Shown piece after piece: positions 17,241 through 26,361 of a stretch of DNA of 64,000 nt. The notes under the pieces are model-generated. The model did not search any database and was not told where the DNA came from. It was given only the letters and a program-made list of their open reading frames with translations. How positions within the stretch are numbered: the stretch's first letter is position 1; every line of letters begins with the position of its first letter. Source of the stretch: Maribellus sp. YY47 (GTDB lineage: Bacteria > Bacteroidota > Bacteroidia > Bacteroidales > Prolixibacteraceae); contig NZ_JALGYW010000007.1 of the NCBI RefSeq assembly GCF_023111095.1, positions 159,565 to 223,564 of the forward strand, written 5' to 3'. The translations under genes and the position numbers were made by a program.

Positions 17241-17774
17241 ATGGCTAAACTAACCGATTTCCAGTTTTTAGAGAATGTACTTATTTACAGTTCAAGAATT
17301 GCAGTCTACACTGAGAAGCTTGATGAAGGAAATTTTCTCAATGACAGAAAAACTGTTGATGCAGTGTTATACTGTGTGCTACAATTTGGTAAAAACGTAT
17401 CCTCAATATCTGACGGTTTTAAGAAAAATCATACTGAAATTATGGGGATGGATTGGGCAATGTTAGCAATTTTATATTCGGATGACCATTTTGATGAGGA
17501 AGAACTTTGGGATATTGTCTATGGAGATGATGTTGGTATTCTGAAATTCTACCCTGTTATTGAATCAATGTATTTGAGAGAAAGGCAGAAACTAGGGAAC
17601 AGTGAAATTGCAAGAATACCAGCAAGAGCGTTTAAAACAGAAGATACTCTACCTCTAAGAAAAGGGAAGGTGCAAAGTTTTAAGTTTGACGCTTCCATAG
17701 ATAAAAAGAGAGGTTTTAATCCCATGAATCATATTACATCACATAGTTCAATTTGGACTGTAAAAAAGAGATAA
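17241..17774 (+). CDS. HepT-like (DUF86) protein with altered toxin motif
   Basis: 177 residues. The first ~100 follow the HepT/DUF86 four-helix pattern: a helix ending IAVYTEKL, NFLNDRKTVDAVLYCVLQFGKNV, then EIMGMDWAMLAILYSDDHFDEEELWDIV. HepT toxins carry RX4HXY at the GMRN-L-H-Y position; here the Arg and His are absent (GMDWAMLA). The C-terminal ~75 residues are an unrecognised basic tail. No MNT-type nucleotidyltransferase partner is adjacent. A structural or regulatory role rather than RNase/toxin activity is inferred. The family call is moderate. Confidence 0.5.
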   Translation: MAKLTDFQFLENVLIYSSRIAVYTEKLDEGNFLNDRKTVDAVLYCVLQFGKNVSSISDGFKKNHTEIMGMDWAMLAILYSDDHFDEEELWDIVYGDDVGILKFYPVIESMYLRERQKLGNSEIARIPARAFKTEDTLPLRKGKVQSFKFDASIDKKRGFNPMNHITSHSSIWTVKKR

Positions 17775-17810
17775 AATAATATCTGTTTAAAAAGTGACAA
17801 AACTAAACTA

Positions 17811-18692
17811 ATGAGTACAGATTTAAAGATTAAATATCAAGGACAAGCACACGAAATTGATGCTAATGTCTTTATAAATAGCCTTCTTCACACTACAACA
17901 TTAATTCAGGAGATTAATAGGGAATTAAATACAGGAGCTAAGATTGAAGTCAAAATAAAAGCTCTTGAAAAGGGTAGTTTTTTAGTTCACATCCAACTGA
18001 TTGAGACAGTCATAGATTCACTTAAAAACATCTTTACTGCTGAAAACATTGCTGTTGGAGGGACTATAATAGGTGGACTAGTAGGATTAGTTGAATTAAA
18101 GAAGTTTTTAAAAGGTGATAAGCCTGAAGTTATAAAAAGAGAGGGAGAAGATGTAACAATAAAAAACGGGAAAGGAGATATTACTGTTTTTAAGAATTTT
18201 ACCGTAAACATGTATCAAACAAACCAAGTTGCAAGAGATAGTCTTGAACAAGGTTTTGAAACATTAAACAATGATCCCTCTATTGATGGTATTGAGTTCA
18301 CTGATGTTAATGAAAAACCACTTCTTACTGTAAATAGGGATGATTTTGGTGATTTGATAACAAGAAGTGAGGAAATATTGAATGGAGATAAAATAACCAC
18401 CAAAAGTGCAAAGTTGAATATTGTACGATTATCATTTGATGAAAATCTCAATTGGGAATTTTATTATCATGGGAATAAGATTGGTGCAAGAATAAAAGAC
18501 CCAAGTTTTTTTGAAAAAATTAATAACGGAGAAACCTTTGCCAAAGGTGACACTCTTGAAGTTGAACTACAAATCAGACAGAAATTTGATTCAACAGTAA
18601 ACACATATATAAATAAGTCATATCAAGTCAATCGTATAATAAATCATTTTCCAAGGGATGAGCAACAGAAATTGGATTTTGAACGAAATTGA
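17811..18692 (+). CDS. Uncharacterised accessory-region protein with central hydrophobic span
   Basis: 293 residues. The N-terminal region (IKYQGQAHEIDANVFINSLL, then EVKIKALEKGSFLVHIQL) resembles a type of orphan protein I associate with bacterial accessory and defence regions. A Gly-rich hydrophobic segment at ~82-98 (IAVGGTIIGGLVGLVEL) could be a membrane or membrane-associated span. The C-terminal half is β-rich. No catalytic motif is visible. It overlaps the next open frame by 35 bases. Function unknown. Confidence 0.55.
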   Translation: MSTDLKIKYQGQAHEIDANVFINSLLHTTTLIQEINRELNTGAKIEVKIKALEKGSFLVHIQLIETVIDSLKNIFTAENIAVGGTIIGGLVGLVELKKFLKGDKPEVIKREGEDVTIKNGKGDITVFKNFTVNMYQTNQVARDSLEQGFETLNNDPSIDGIEFTDVNEKPLLTVNRDDFGDLITRSEEILNGDKITTKSAKLNIVRLSFDENLNWEFYYHGNKIGARIKDPSFFEKINNGETFAKGDTLEVELQIRQKFDSTVNTYINKSYQVNRIINHFPRDEQQKLDFERN

Positions 18693-18915
18693 AAGAAAAT
18701 ATGTTTTTTCTTTTGGCTTTTCACTTCAAAAGGTTAATCAACAAGACACAACACCTAAAAAAGTATTTGTCCTTGGAGTCTATGCCAGTGCTGTTCATGC
18801 TAAGTGGATAGATGCAGCAGGCAAAGTAAAGGTCAATGCCTTAGCAGTAACTAGTGAGCCAGAGATATTCTGGAAAGGAGAAGGTGCTCAGCAGATTATT
18901 GATGAAATCATTTGA
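18658..18915 (+). pseudogene. Probable 3'-truncated gene (N-terminal fragment)
   Basis: 85 codons. The segment KVFVLGVYASAVHAKWID, followed by ALAVTSEPEIFWKGEGAQ, matches the N-terminal part of a longer bacterial family I associate with uracil-DNA-glycosylase-like proteins (VLGxYPSAxHxRW, then ALAVxxEPxxFW). Here the frame ends right after DEII, far short of such proteins. The fragment sits at the right edge of the island just before the tRNA, as expected for a gene cut by integration or deletion. The family memory is moderate, so it could also be a genuine small protein. Confidence 0.45.
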
Positions 18916-18994
18916 CAAGATAGTCTTCTTTTAGTTGCTCTCTGTTACTATTTATCTCTTAATTTGTATGTATCTGGTATGTATCAAATAAAAA

Positions 18995-19023
18995 AAGCAG
19001 CTAAGAAATGTTCTTAACTGCTT
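18995..19023. terminator. Bidirectional terminator between island and tRNA
   Basis: Strong hairpin with arms AAGCAG-C-TAAGAA and TTCTTA-A-CTGCTT around the loop ATG. It is flanked on the left by an A7 tract and on the right by GATTTTT. It can end the island's rightward transcripts and the leftward tRNA transcript. Confidence 0.75.
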
Positions 19024-19033
19024 GATTTTTAAG

Positions 19034-19108
19034 TGGGCCCAACTGGGCTTGAACCAGTGACCCCCTGATTATGAGTCAGGTGCTGCTAACCAACTGAGCT
19101 ATGGGCCC
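19034..19108 (-). tRNA. tRNA with CAU anticodon (Ile2 or elongator Met)
   Basis: Complete cloverleaf. The acceptor stem GGGCCCA pairs with TGGGCCC, the anticodon loop is CTCATAA (anticodon CAU), and the T-arm carries GGTTCAAGC. The discriminator is A and no CCA is encoded. The D-arm reads GCTC...GCAGC, with one more base than the usual GAGC, leaving a C-C mismatch or a 3-bp stem. CAU can mean elongator Met or lysidine-modified Ile2; I cannot separate them by eye. The island abuts its 3' end, the classical integration side of a tRNA. Confidence 0.93.
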
Positions 19109-19204
19109 TAAATGAAAATCGAATGTTACTTATGATTTTCGGAGTGCAAGTTTACAACTTTGCCCGAAAATACGCAAGTTTTTTTACCTTTTTAAAGATA
19201 AGAA

Positions 19205-19229
19205 AAGGGTGTCTTCTACAGACACCCTT
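19205..19229 (-). terminator. Terminator of the Gfo/Idh/MocA gene
   Basis: Perfect 10-bp stem AAGGGTGTCT / AGACACCCTT with a 5-base loop, 20 bases downstream of the minus-strand stop codon. On the minus strand it is followed by TTCTTATC, a weak T-tract. Confidence 0.65.
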
Positions 19230-19249
19230 CGCTATCCAAAAATCTTTTA

Positions 19250-20758
19250 TTATGCAGGCATATCTGGCAAGCTCCAAGGCTTACGATAAGTATGCTTAAT
19301 CAATTCAGCTGCAAATTCTTTCGCCGGAACCGGATCTGTCCATGTTTTGTGGAATGTTGGGTGACCGTCGTGAATTTCAAAACCATCTTTGATAACTGTT
19401 TTGATTTTTTCGTCATCAGTAAGGTTCGTGAATTCCATTTTTTCACCATCCCAATCCAGTTCTTTATTCAACGACTGCAAACGAACACCTAAAACACCCA
19501 TTACAACCATTTCGTTGAATGGACCAGCTTCGCTAAAGTCAGAAGCAGTTTTTACACGGTTTTCAGGACTTTCTTTACAAGCGCGTACCCAATCCATTTC
19601 GTGGCTGGTTTCTACCCTGCGACGGAATTTAGGAGCATCAGGTTTACGACCTGAAAGCAACCATGGATTAACGCCATAGCAACCACAAATCAGTTTGTCT
19701 TTTGTTCCGTGGAAAATTACACCACCGCCGCTATCATTTGGATTTTTACCATCTGGCCATCCTTCCGGTAACATCGGCTTAATACCACCATCATACCAAT
19801 ACACATCAACCTGAGGAAGCGTGTTTTTCTTCAAGCCTTTCCATGGTTTCTCGGCATTTGCCTTACGGGCCGGATAAGTCAGTTTTACCGATTGAGCGGT
19901 TGGGGCACAATCTTGTAAAAGAAGGGTTGAATTACCCTGAGTATGAATTGGGTAACCCAAATCGAGACCAACAAATACCGGATGAAGAATATGACAAGCC
20001 ATATCGCCAAGAGCACCTGTACCGTAGTCCCACCAGCCACGCCAGTTCCATGGGTGATACACCTGGTTAAACGGACGCATTTTTGCAGGACCTGTAAATA
20101 AATCCCAGTCTAATGTTTCCGGAACCCAGTCTCCTCTTTCAGGAGTGTTCAAACCTTGCGGCCAAATTGGACGGTCGGTGAAAGCTTCCACTTTTGTAAC
20201 TTCACCAATTTCGCCATTTGCCAACCATTCAGTGGTCAGGTTTACACCTTCGCCAGAAGAACCCTGGTTACCCATCTGAGTGGCCACTTTGTATTTGGCG
20301 GCGAGTTTTGTTAATAAACGTGATTCATAAACGGTGTGAGTCAAAGGCTTTTGAACATACACATGTTTGCCCATTGCAATCGCGTGGGCAGCAATAATAG
20401 CATGCGTATGGTCGGCAGTTGCCACAACAACGCCATCAATGTTCTTGCCTAATTCATCGTACATCTTACGCCAGTCTTTGTACATTTTGGCGTTCGGATG
20501 CGCTTTGAACACCGGATCAGCGTATTTCCAGTCAACGTCGCAAAGTGCATAGATGTTCTCAGAAGCAAGATTTTTAATGTTAGCGTTACCCATTCCACCA
20601 ATACCTACGGCAGCAATATTGAGCTTGTCGCTGGGGGCTTTATGCCCCAATCCGGCCACGGCGTGACGCGGAACGATAGTAAGTCCGGCAGCGGCAACCG
20701 CTGTAGTACCCAGGAAGGCTCTTCTCGAGACCATTCCACTGTTTTCTTTTTCTTTCAT
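19250..20758 (-). CDS. Gfo/Idh/MocA-family oxidoreductase with Tat signal
   Basis: About 502 residues from the ATG at 20758 (MKEKENSG). The longer frame to 20899 is rejected because it would hide the Tat signal SRRAFLG followed by a hydrophobic stretch. The Rossmann fold begins LNIAAVGIGGMG, and DGVVVATADHTH and YVQKPLTHT are typical of the family. The C-terminal part has WDLFTGPAK and WRGWWDYGTGALGDMACH. Bacteroidota and Planctomycetes encode many such exported NAD(P)-dependent sugar or inositol oxidoreductases. The exact substrate is unknown. Export with bound cofactor fits the Tat route. Confidence 0.9.
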   Translation of the reverse strand: MKEKENSGMVSRRAFLGTTAVAAAGLTIVPRHAVAGLGHKAPSDKLNIAAVGIGGMGNANIKNLASENIYALCDVDWKYADPVFKAHPNAKMYKDWRKMYDELGKNIDGVVVATADHTHAIIAAHAIAMGKHVYVQKPLTHTVYESRLLTKLAAKYKVATQMGNQGSSGEGVNLTTEWLANGEIGEVTKVEAFTDRPIWPQGLNTPERGDWVPETLDWDLFTGPAKMRPFNQVYHPWNWRGWWDYGTGALGDMACHILHPVFVGLDLGYPIHTQGNSTLLLQDCAPTAQSVKLTYPARKANAEKPWKGLKKNTLPQVDVYWYDGGIKPMLPEGWPDGKNPNDSGGGVIFHGTKDKLICGCYGVNPWLLSGRKPDAPKFRRRVETSHEMDWVRACKESPENRVKTASDFSEAGPFNEMVVMGVLGVRLQSLNKELDWDGEKMEFTNLTDDEKIKTVIKDGFEIHDGHPTFHKTWTDPVPAKEFAAELIKHTYRKPWSLPDMPA

Positions 20759-21082
20759 GATAAATGTAGTTTTAATCGGATAGGTTTTAATACTAAAACT
20801 TTTAAAAAAACTGTTAAATATAGCGATATTCACAGGACACACAACCCAACATGCTGTTAAATAGTTAAACCTCCCCATTATTTTTTTGACGCATCGCACA
20901 ACAATAACGGAATCATTTCATCTCCACAAGCCTGACTATTAGATAGTTACTACAAGCATTATAGCTGAATTCTATTTTGGTTCAAGAAAATCGATTTGAC
21001 TGGAGGCAGATGAAAGACTAAATTTGTTTGTCGTCGGGAAACCGGACAAGTTTTTAAAAAACCAAAAGAAAAATTACAAGTC

Positions 21083-21508
21083 ATGACAGTAAGAAAAGTA
21101 AAATCAGTATGGAATGGCACTTTGAAAAAAGGTGCAGGTAAAATGGATATAACCGGGTACAGTGGCCCGTTCACTTTCGCATCTCGTTTTGAAAACGGAA
21201 AAGGAACAAATCCGGAAGAACTTGTGGGCGCAGCTCATTCAGGCTGTTACTCCATGTTTCTTTCAGCATTGATCAGCGGTGAAGGACTGACACCTGAAAG
21301 CATTGAAACCGAAGCATCGGTTACGTTGGGCGAACTCGACGGAGGACCGGCAATTACCAACATTACGCTCGATTGCCTTGTTAAATGCGAAGGACTCGCA
21401 CAAGACAAATTCGACGAGCTGGCGTTGGCAGCAAAAGCCAAATGCCCGATCTCAAGACTTTATGCAGGCGGAACAGCAACCATTGAACTAAATGCGAAAC
21501 TGGTATAG
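21083..21508 (+). CDS. OsmC-family peroxiredoxin-like protein
   Basis: 141 residues. The two OsmC/Ohr redox cysteines are visible in AAHSGCYSMFLSA and AKCPISRLY. ENGKGTNPEELVGAAH is a family hallmark. These proteins reduce organic hydroperoxides with thiols. The N-terminal VKSVWNGTLKKGAGKM fits the OsmC rather than the Ohr subgroup. It stands alone, with its own terminator. Confidence 0.92.
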   Translation: MTVRKVKSVWNGTLKKGAGKMDITGYSGPFTFASRFENGKGTNPEELVGAAHSGCYSMFLSALISGEGLTPESIETEASVTLGELDGGPAITNITLDCLVKCEGLAQDKFDELALAAKAKCPISRLYAGGTATIELNAKLV

Positions 21509-21543
21509 TAAAATATTTTTTTACACTAAAAAACACAACAAAC

Positions 21544-21567
21544 AGGAGCTCTCAAGGCTCCTTTTTT
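21544..21567 (+). terminator. Rho-independent terminator of the OsmC gene
   Basis: Six-bp stem AGGAGC / GCTCCT with a 7-base loop followed directly by T6. It lies between the OsmC gene and the convergent response-regulator gene. Confidence 0.75.
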
Positions 21568-22318
21568 ATTTATCCATCCAGCGTTTAAAATCCGTTACTT
21601 TATCGCGGCTGACGATAATGCCCTCTTCAAAATCTTTTTCAAGTTTAAGTTTTAACCGGTTTGTTGAATAACTGACTACCTCTACAATACAATTAATATT
21701 CACCAGAAAATTCCGGTTGACTCTGAAAAACTGCTCCGGATCGACCAGCGACTGGAGTTGATCCAGCGATTGATCCAGATCGTAAATTTTTCCTTCCGCC
21801 GTCTTTAGAAAAGTATTCCGCTCTTCAACAAAAAAGCAGCAAATCCGCGATACCGGTACCGATTGAAAGCGCATTCCTATTTTTATAAAAAACCGTGACT
21901 TGTAGCGGTTGGAAACATTTTCGATAACACGCCGAACTTTCAACTCAAAATCGAGTTGCTCGTTGTATTTTTTTTTGAACTTCAAAAGAGCCCCGGCAAG
22001 TTCTTCCCTATTAATTGGTTTTAACAGATAATCGACACTGTTTACTTTGAACGCGCGAATGGCATATTCGTCGAAAGCGGTAGTGAAGATAACAGGTGCC
22101 TCTATTTTTACCTCATCAAAAATCTCGAATGAAATCCCGTCTTCAAGCTGAATATCCATAAAAACAAGATCAGGCGACGAATGGGAAGAAAACCAGTTAA
22201 CAGCCTCTTCCACCGACTCAAGCACTTTCAATACTTTAATTTGCTGATCGACGGCCTGCAGTATATCAGCTAAACGTTCTGCGGCCAGTCGTTCGTCTTC
22301 AACAATTACTACATTCAT
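21566..22318 (-). CDS. LytTR-family response regulator
   Basis: 250 residues. The receiver domain has the acidic pair E7-D8 and the phosphoacceptor D55 (LVFMDIQLEDG), with a conserved TAFDEYAIRAFKVNSVDYLLKP ending split across ~85-108. The LytTR DNA-binding domain occupies ~145-245 (FRVNRNFLVNI, then RLKLKLEKDFEEGIIVSRD). Its start overlaps the kinase stop by 4 bases (ATGA), so the two are translationally coupled. It should bind promoter DNA as a dimer once phosphorylated; targets are unknown. Confidence 0.95.
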   Translation of the reverse strand: MNVVIVEDERLAAERLADILQAVDQQIKVLKVLESVEEAVNWFSSHSSPDLVFMDIQLEDGISFEIFDEVKIEAPVIFTTAFDEYAIRAFKVNSVDYLLKPINREELAGALLKFKKKYNEQLDFELKVRRVIENVSNRYKSRFFIKIGMRFQSVPVSRICCFFVEERNTFLKTAEGKIYDLDQSLDQLQSLVDPEQFFRVNRNFLVNINCIVEVVSYSTNRLKLKLEKDFEEGIIVSRDKVTDFKRWMDK

Positions 22319-23367
22319 GATAATTCGGTTTTTACAGGAACTTTCACCACAAATTCTTCCATTGTCTTTTGAATTTCAATTTCCCTTCCTAAAATAAGCC
22401 GGCATCTTTCATTCAGGTTTTTAAGCCCAATTTCTGAACTCGCTTTTAGTTGATTACGGGGCTGCAGATTATTTCGCACGGTTAGTTTGTCCAATCCTTC
22501 AAAATGAATCGTAATCAACAAGGGCTCTTTTCGTGATGCGACATTGTGCTTCAACGCGTTTTCAACCAGCATCTGAAGCGAAACAGGCATTATCAGCGCA
22601 TTCTCAGGCCCGTTACGTTCAATCTTCAACTCGATTTTCTCCTGATCGCGAACCTGTTGCAACGCAAAATAGTCGCGCACAAAAGAAAGCTCCGAAGAAA
22701 CCGGAACAAGGTCCTTTTCCTGGTTTTCCAGTACATAACGGTAAACGGAAGATAGCTTCTGAATAAATTTTTCAGACTGCTCGGGATCTTTGCCAACCAA
22801 CGAAGATAAAGTATTCAGGCTGTTGAAAAGAAAATGCGGATTTACCTGGCTTTTCAGCGTTTCGTATTGGAAAATCAGTTTTTCCTCCCGCAACTTTTGC
22901 ATGCTTTTTACAACATCGGTCCACTGTGTATAAAAGAAAAACAGAGCCCCAAACGCAAAGCCGATAAGTGTTGCAAGCAAAAACGTTTTTAATTCGGGGT
23001 ACATAAGGCCTGGAACAAATTCAGAAAAACCGGCACCCGAACGAATAAAATAAAAAAGATAAAGTGTCAGAAACAAAGTGAAAGCGATCAACAATACACT
23101 TACATAAAAAAGCGCCAGCCTGAGTATGGTTTTCTGAACGAACTTTGGACTTTCGGGTTTGATGGACCGAAAGAAAAGATGCCCCAGCCAAAGGAACAAC
23201 TCGAGCTGCAAAAAAGTGAGGAGCAACATATTGTCCAATCCGGCATGAAATATTCGTTGGAAAAGAACCAAACTAAAAATAGTGGAAATAAAAACTGCTC
23301 CGGCTGCCACTTTTAGGTGATAGACAATTTTTCGGGTTATCGTTTTATGGATTTCTGCCTGTAACAT
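22315..23367 (-). CDS. LytS-type sensor histidine kinase
   Basis: 350 residues. Four predicted membrane helices lie in the first ~165 residues. A short linker (VKSMQKLREEKLIFQYE) leads to the His_kinase domain with LKSQVNPHFLFNSLNTLSSL, whose His is the phosphorylation site. The ATPase part has MLVENALKHNVASR and IGLKNLNERC. There is no large extracytoplasmic sensor, so the membrane domain itself probably senses the signal. First gene of the two-component operon. Confidence 0.94.
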   Translation of the reverse strand: MLQAEIHKTITRKIVYHLKVAAGAVFISTIFSLVLFQRIFHAGLDNMLLLTFLQLELFLWLGHLFFRSIKPESPKFVQKTILRLALFYVSVLLIAFTLFLTLYLFYFIRSGAGFSEFVPGLMYPELKTFLLATLIGFAFGALFFFYTQWTDVVKSMQKLREEKLIFQYETLKSQVNPHFLFNSLNTLSSLVGKDPEQSEKFIQKLSSVYRYVLENQEKDLVPVSSELSFVRDYFALQQVRDQEKIELKIERNGPENALIMPVSLQMLVENALKHNVASRKEPLLITIHFEGLDKLTVRNNLQPRNQLKASSEIGLKNLNERCRLILGREIEIQKTMEEFVVKVPVKTELS

Positions 23368-23494
23368 GTTGACGATTTGAAAATAATAAAAGTCTGTATT
23401 CGAACAGTTTGTTTTTTAATCGATGATGAGATATTATTTTACTCCTGACAAAAAGAGGAAAGTTTGGAAAAATCCAAACCTCGCTGTACAACCA

Positions 23495-24313
23495 TTAAAG
23501 CAGCTTTTTCATCGTTATCTCGCGTGTGATATTGAGTGCTTGTTTCTGTGTCTGCTCCGGGAGGATCATTTCCATGATCACATCTTCGTACAACACGGCG
23601 TGTTCAATCTCTTTGTCTTCCAGCGACACCCAAATGGTTCCCCAATAATGGCTCCTTCCTTTCATATTCATACCTTCGGCTGTTACTTCCAGTGGGTTTC
23701 TGAAAGTACGATAGTTGATTACGGCACACGTTTCTCCGTTACGTTCCGAAATTCCGGTCCAGGTTAACCGAACGTCCTTATTTTCAAAAAAGCCTTCTCC
23801 GGCCAAATCGATTTTCCCGTTAAAATCTTTTGCCGCATAATCTTCATTTAACTTCAGGCTGCCAAAATTGCTCCACGCGAAACCTTCGATTGCGAGCATA
23901 TCCCACACCAGGTTCTTGGTAAAGGCACTGTACTCTTTAAAGGTTACAAACTTATCGGCCTTAATCATGTCCTCTCCCGGGAAATAGGTGAAATCTTCCA
24001 TGTACGAAATTGGTGTTCCCTGTGAGAATTCTGCGTTCTCCGCCATCGACATTGCCACCGATACATTGTTCCATTTCACCTCTCCTCCGTCCAAACCACG
24101 GGTATATTCACCCTTCACACGCATTTTATTAATAAAATGGCAGAAGATATCGCTGGTGAAATGGTCGGTAATTACTTCGTACTTCTGAATCTCATTTTTT
24201 AGCTGAAGATCCTTTGGAAGCGTTTTCATTTCTTCCAACGAAAAGCTGTTTTGGGCGCTTGCGAATGAAGAGATGGTCATCGCAACCAGCAGGTAAATTG
24301 TTTTTGTTTTCAT
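23495..24313 (-). CDS. Secreted protein of unknown function
   Basis: 272 residues with a clear signal peptide (MKTKTIYLLVAMTISSFASA, cleaved before QNSF). The mature part is mixed α/β with many aromatic residues. It contains FNGKIDLAGEGFFENKDVRLTWTG and a SHYWGTIWVSLEDKEIEHAVLYED segment reminiscent of lipocalin-like or outer-membrane-associated periplasmic proteins. No family recognised with confidence. It is upstream of the kinase gene in the same direction but separated by 127 bases, so a functional link is uncertain. Confidence 0.65.
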   Translation of the reverse strand: MKTKTIYLLVAMTISSFASAQNSFSLEEMKTLPKDLQLKNEIQKYEVITDHFTSDIFCHFINKMRVKGEYTRGLDGGEVKWNNVSVAMSMAENAEFSQGTPISYMEDFTYFPGEDMIKADKFVTFKEYSAFTKNLVWDMLAIEGFAWSNFGSLKLNEDYAAKDFNGKIDLAGEGFFENKDVRLTWTGISERNGETCAVINYRTFRNPLEVTAEGMNMKGRSHYWGTIWVSLEDKEIEHAVLYEDVIMEMILPEQTQKQALNITREITMKKLL

Positions 24314-24452
24314 GACTTTGAGTTTTTATTGATTTATGAATCAAAACTCGTAAGTCGGACCAACAATTGAAAAAAAGAAATGCTGAGTGGGGTATTTTTT
24401 ACTACGAACCGGAGAAAAGCTTTCTGAAAATTTTGGAGGATAGAAGAAAAAT

Positions 24453-24480
24453 AAAAAAAGCTGCCGGAACCCGACAGCTT
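24453..24480 (-). terminator. Terminator of the DEAD-box helicase gene
   Basis: Ten-bp stem AAGCTGCCGG / CCGACAGCTT (one wobble pair) with loop AAC, and an A7 tract on the plus strand that is a T-run on the minus strand. It is 16 bases beyond the helicase stop codon. Confidence 0.8.
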
Positions 24481-24496
24481 TTGTATAGCGTAATTT

Positions 24497-26182
24497 CTAT
24501 TTCTTTTTGTTCGCTAACTCGATATTCACTTTCTGACCTTTAAAACGCGCATTTTTAAAGGCTTTTACAATATCCCTTTCATAACGGTTGTCGAGTTCAA
24601 AAAATGAAAAACCTTTCAGTACCTCAATACTTCCGATCTCCACACTTTTACCCGGCATTTGCTGGTTGATCATATCGATAATCGAACGCTTGCTGATGCC
24701 GTTCTTTTTTCCCATGCTAAAAAAGAAGCGGGAGTATTGATAATCGCCGCGACGACCTTTGCCGCCTCTTTCCGGCCGTCCCCTCTCACCTCTCTCAGAG
24801 CGGCCACGGGCATTCCGGTCTTTCCGGTCTTCCTTCCGTTCGTCGTACCCGTGTTCATCCACGTTGATATCCTGTGCCCCTTCGTAATACGTAAGGAAAC
24901 GATTGAATTCTACCGAAACAAAATGTTTGATCAACTCTTCACGATCGAGCCACGCCAGTTTTTTATAAATAACGGGCATGTATTGTTCAATCTCATCCTC
25001 ATTCACTTCAACTTTTTCTACCTTATCAATCAGGTTAAAAAGCTGCTTCTCACATATTTCTCTTCCTTGCGGAACATCTTGTTTTTCAAACTTCCTGCCC
25101 AATTTGCGCTCTACATCTCTCAGCTTTCCCTTTTCACGCATGTGAATCAGAGTAATGGAAATACCCTTTTTCCCGGCTCGTCCGGTTCGTCCACTCCGGT
25201 GAATATATACTTCAGGATCGTCGGGCAAGTTGTAATTGATAACATGGGTAAGATTATTTACATCCAGCCCACGTGCTGCCACGTCGGTAGCAACCAGCAT
25301 TTGCAAATGTCCGGAACGAAAACGAGCCATTACATGGTCGCGCTGTGCCTGTGAAAGATCACCGTGAAGCGCATCGGCATTGTACCCGTCCTGCATCAGT
25401 TTATCGGCCACTTCCTTGGTTTCCATACGGGTGCGGCAGAAAATAATGCTGTAAATATTCGGATTAATGTCGGCTACCCGTTTTAACGCCAGGTAACGGT
25501 CTTTGGCATGCACCAGGTAATAATGGTGTTCCACGTTTTCAGAACCGGTATTCTTCTTCCCTACAGAAATTTCGTGCGGATTGTCCATATATTTACTGGC
25601 AATCGAAACAATTTCTGCAGGCATGGTTGCCGAAAATAAAAGCGTTTGTTTTTCGGCCGGCGTATCTTTCAGAATTCCATCCAGGTCGTCTTTAAAACCC
25701 ATGGAAAGCATCTCGTCAGCTTCGTCTAAAACCAGCCATTTTATTTCATTCACCCGCAACTTGCCGCGCTTGATCAAGTCGAGTGTTCTCCCTGGAGTTC
25801 CAACTACAATCTGTGCACCCTTTTCCAACGAATTGATCTGCGCTCTAATATCAGCACCCCCATATAACACCGCAATATTAAATTTGCTCATGTTCTTTGA
25901 AAAGGTGTTCAGATCGTTCGCAATCTGCATCGCCAACTCACGGGTTGGGCTCAGAATCAAAGCCTGTGGAGCTTTTAAGGTGTTATCTATCTGCTGAATA
26001 ATGGGCAGGCCAAAAGCTGCTGTTTTCCCGGTTCCGGTTTGTGCCAATGCTACCATATCCTGGTCGCTCTCCAGTAAAAACGGAACTGCTTTTTCCTGTA
26101 TCGGCGTGGGCTGTTCAAATCCTAGCTCCTGAATAGCGCTCAAAATTTCGGACCGTAAACCCATTGATTCAAATAAACTCAT
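24497..26182 (-). CDS. DEAD-box RNA helicase (DeaD/CsdA-like)
   Basis: 561 residues. Q motif GFEQPTPIQ at 21-29, Walker A AQTGTGKT at 47-54, then PTRELAMQ, VLDEADEML, SAT, VATDVAARGLDV and HRSGRTGRAG, all intact. After the helicase core comes an Arg/Gly-rich linker (~450-480, RGRSERGERGRPERGGKGRR). A DbpA-type RNA-binding domain follows, with FFSMGKKNGISKRSIIDMI and FSFFELDNRYERDIVKAF. It fits the CsdA/DeaD group that remodels rRNA and mRNA structure, often at low temperature. It is monocistronic with its own promoter-like element and terminator. Confidence 0.95.
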   Translation of the reverse strand: MSLFESMGLRSEILSAIQELGFEQPTPIQEKAVPFLLESDQDMVALAQTGTGKTAAFGLPIIQQIDNTLKAPQALILSPTRELAMQIANDLNTFSKNMSKFNIAVLYGGADIRAQINSLEKGAQIVVGTPGRTLDLIKRGKLRVNEIKWLVLDEADEMLSMGFKDDLDGILKDTPAEKQTLLFSATMPAEIVSIASKYMDNPHEISVGKKNTGSENVEHHYYLVHAKDRYLALKRVADINPNIYSIIFCRTRMETKEVADKLMQDGYNADALHGDLSQAQRDHVMARFRSGHLQMLVATDVAARGLDVNNLTHVINYNLPDDPEVYIHRSGRTGRAGKKGISITLIHMREKGKLRDVERKLGRKFEKQDVPQGREICEKQLFNLIDKVEKVEVNEDEIEQYMPVIYKKLAWLDREELIKHFVSVEFNRFLTYYEGAQDINVDEHGYDERKEDRKDRNARGRSERGERGRPERGGKGRRGDYQYSRFFFSMGKKNGISKRSIIDMINQQMPGKSVEIGSIEVLKGFSFFELDNRYERDIVKAFKNARFKGQKVNIELANKKK

Positions 26183-26206
26183 TATCTAATTTTATAAAGT
26201 GGGCGC

Positions 26207-26214
26207 AAAGGTAT
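26207..26214 (-). promoter_or_regulatory. -7 promoter element TACCTTTG for the helicase gene
   Basis: On the minus strand this reads TACCTTTG, matching TAnnTTTG, 25 bases before the helicase ATG. Confidence 0.55.
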
Positions 26215-26361
26215 TTCTTTTATTTGTATTTCAGCTATTTATGGCACTCATTCCATCAAATTTAACGTTCTTTCCCACATGAAAACGAATTGTTCATTTT
26301 CCATACAATATTCGATTTCAATTTAACGCGGCATTCCTTCCCCTTATTTCGCTGATTCCCT

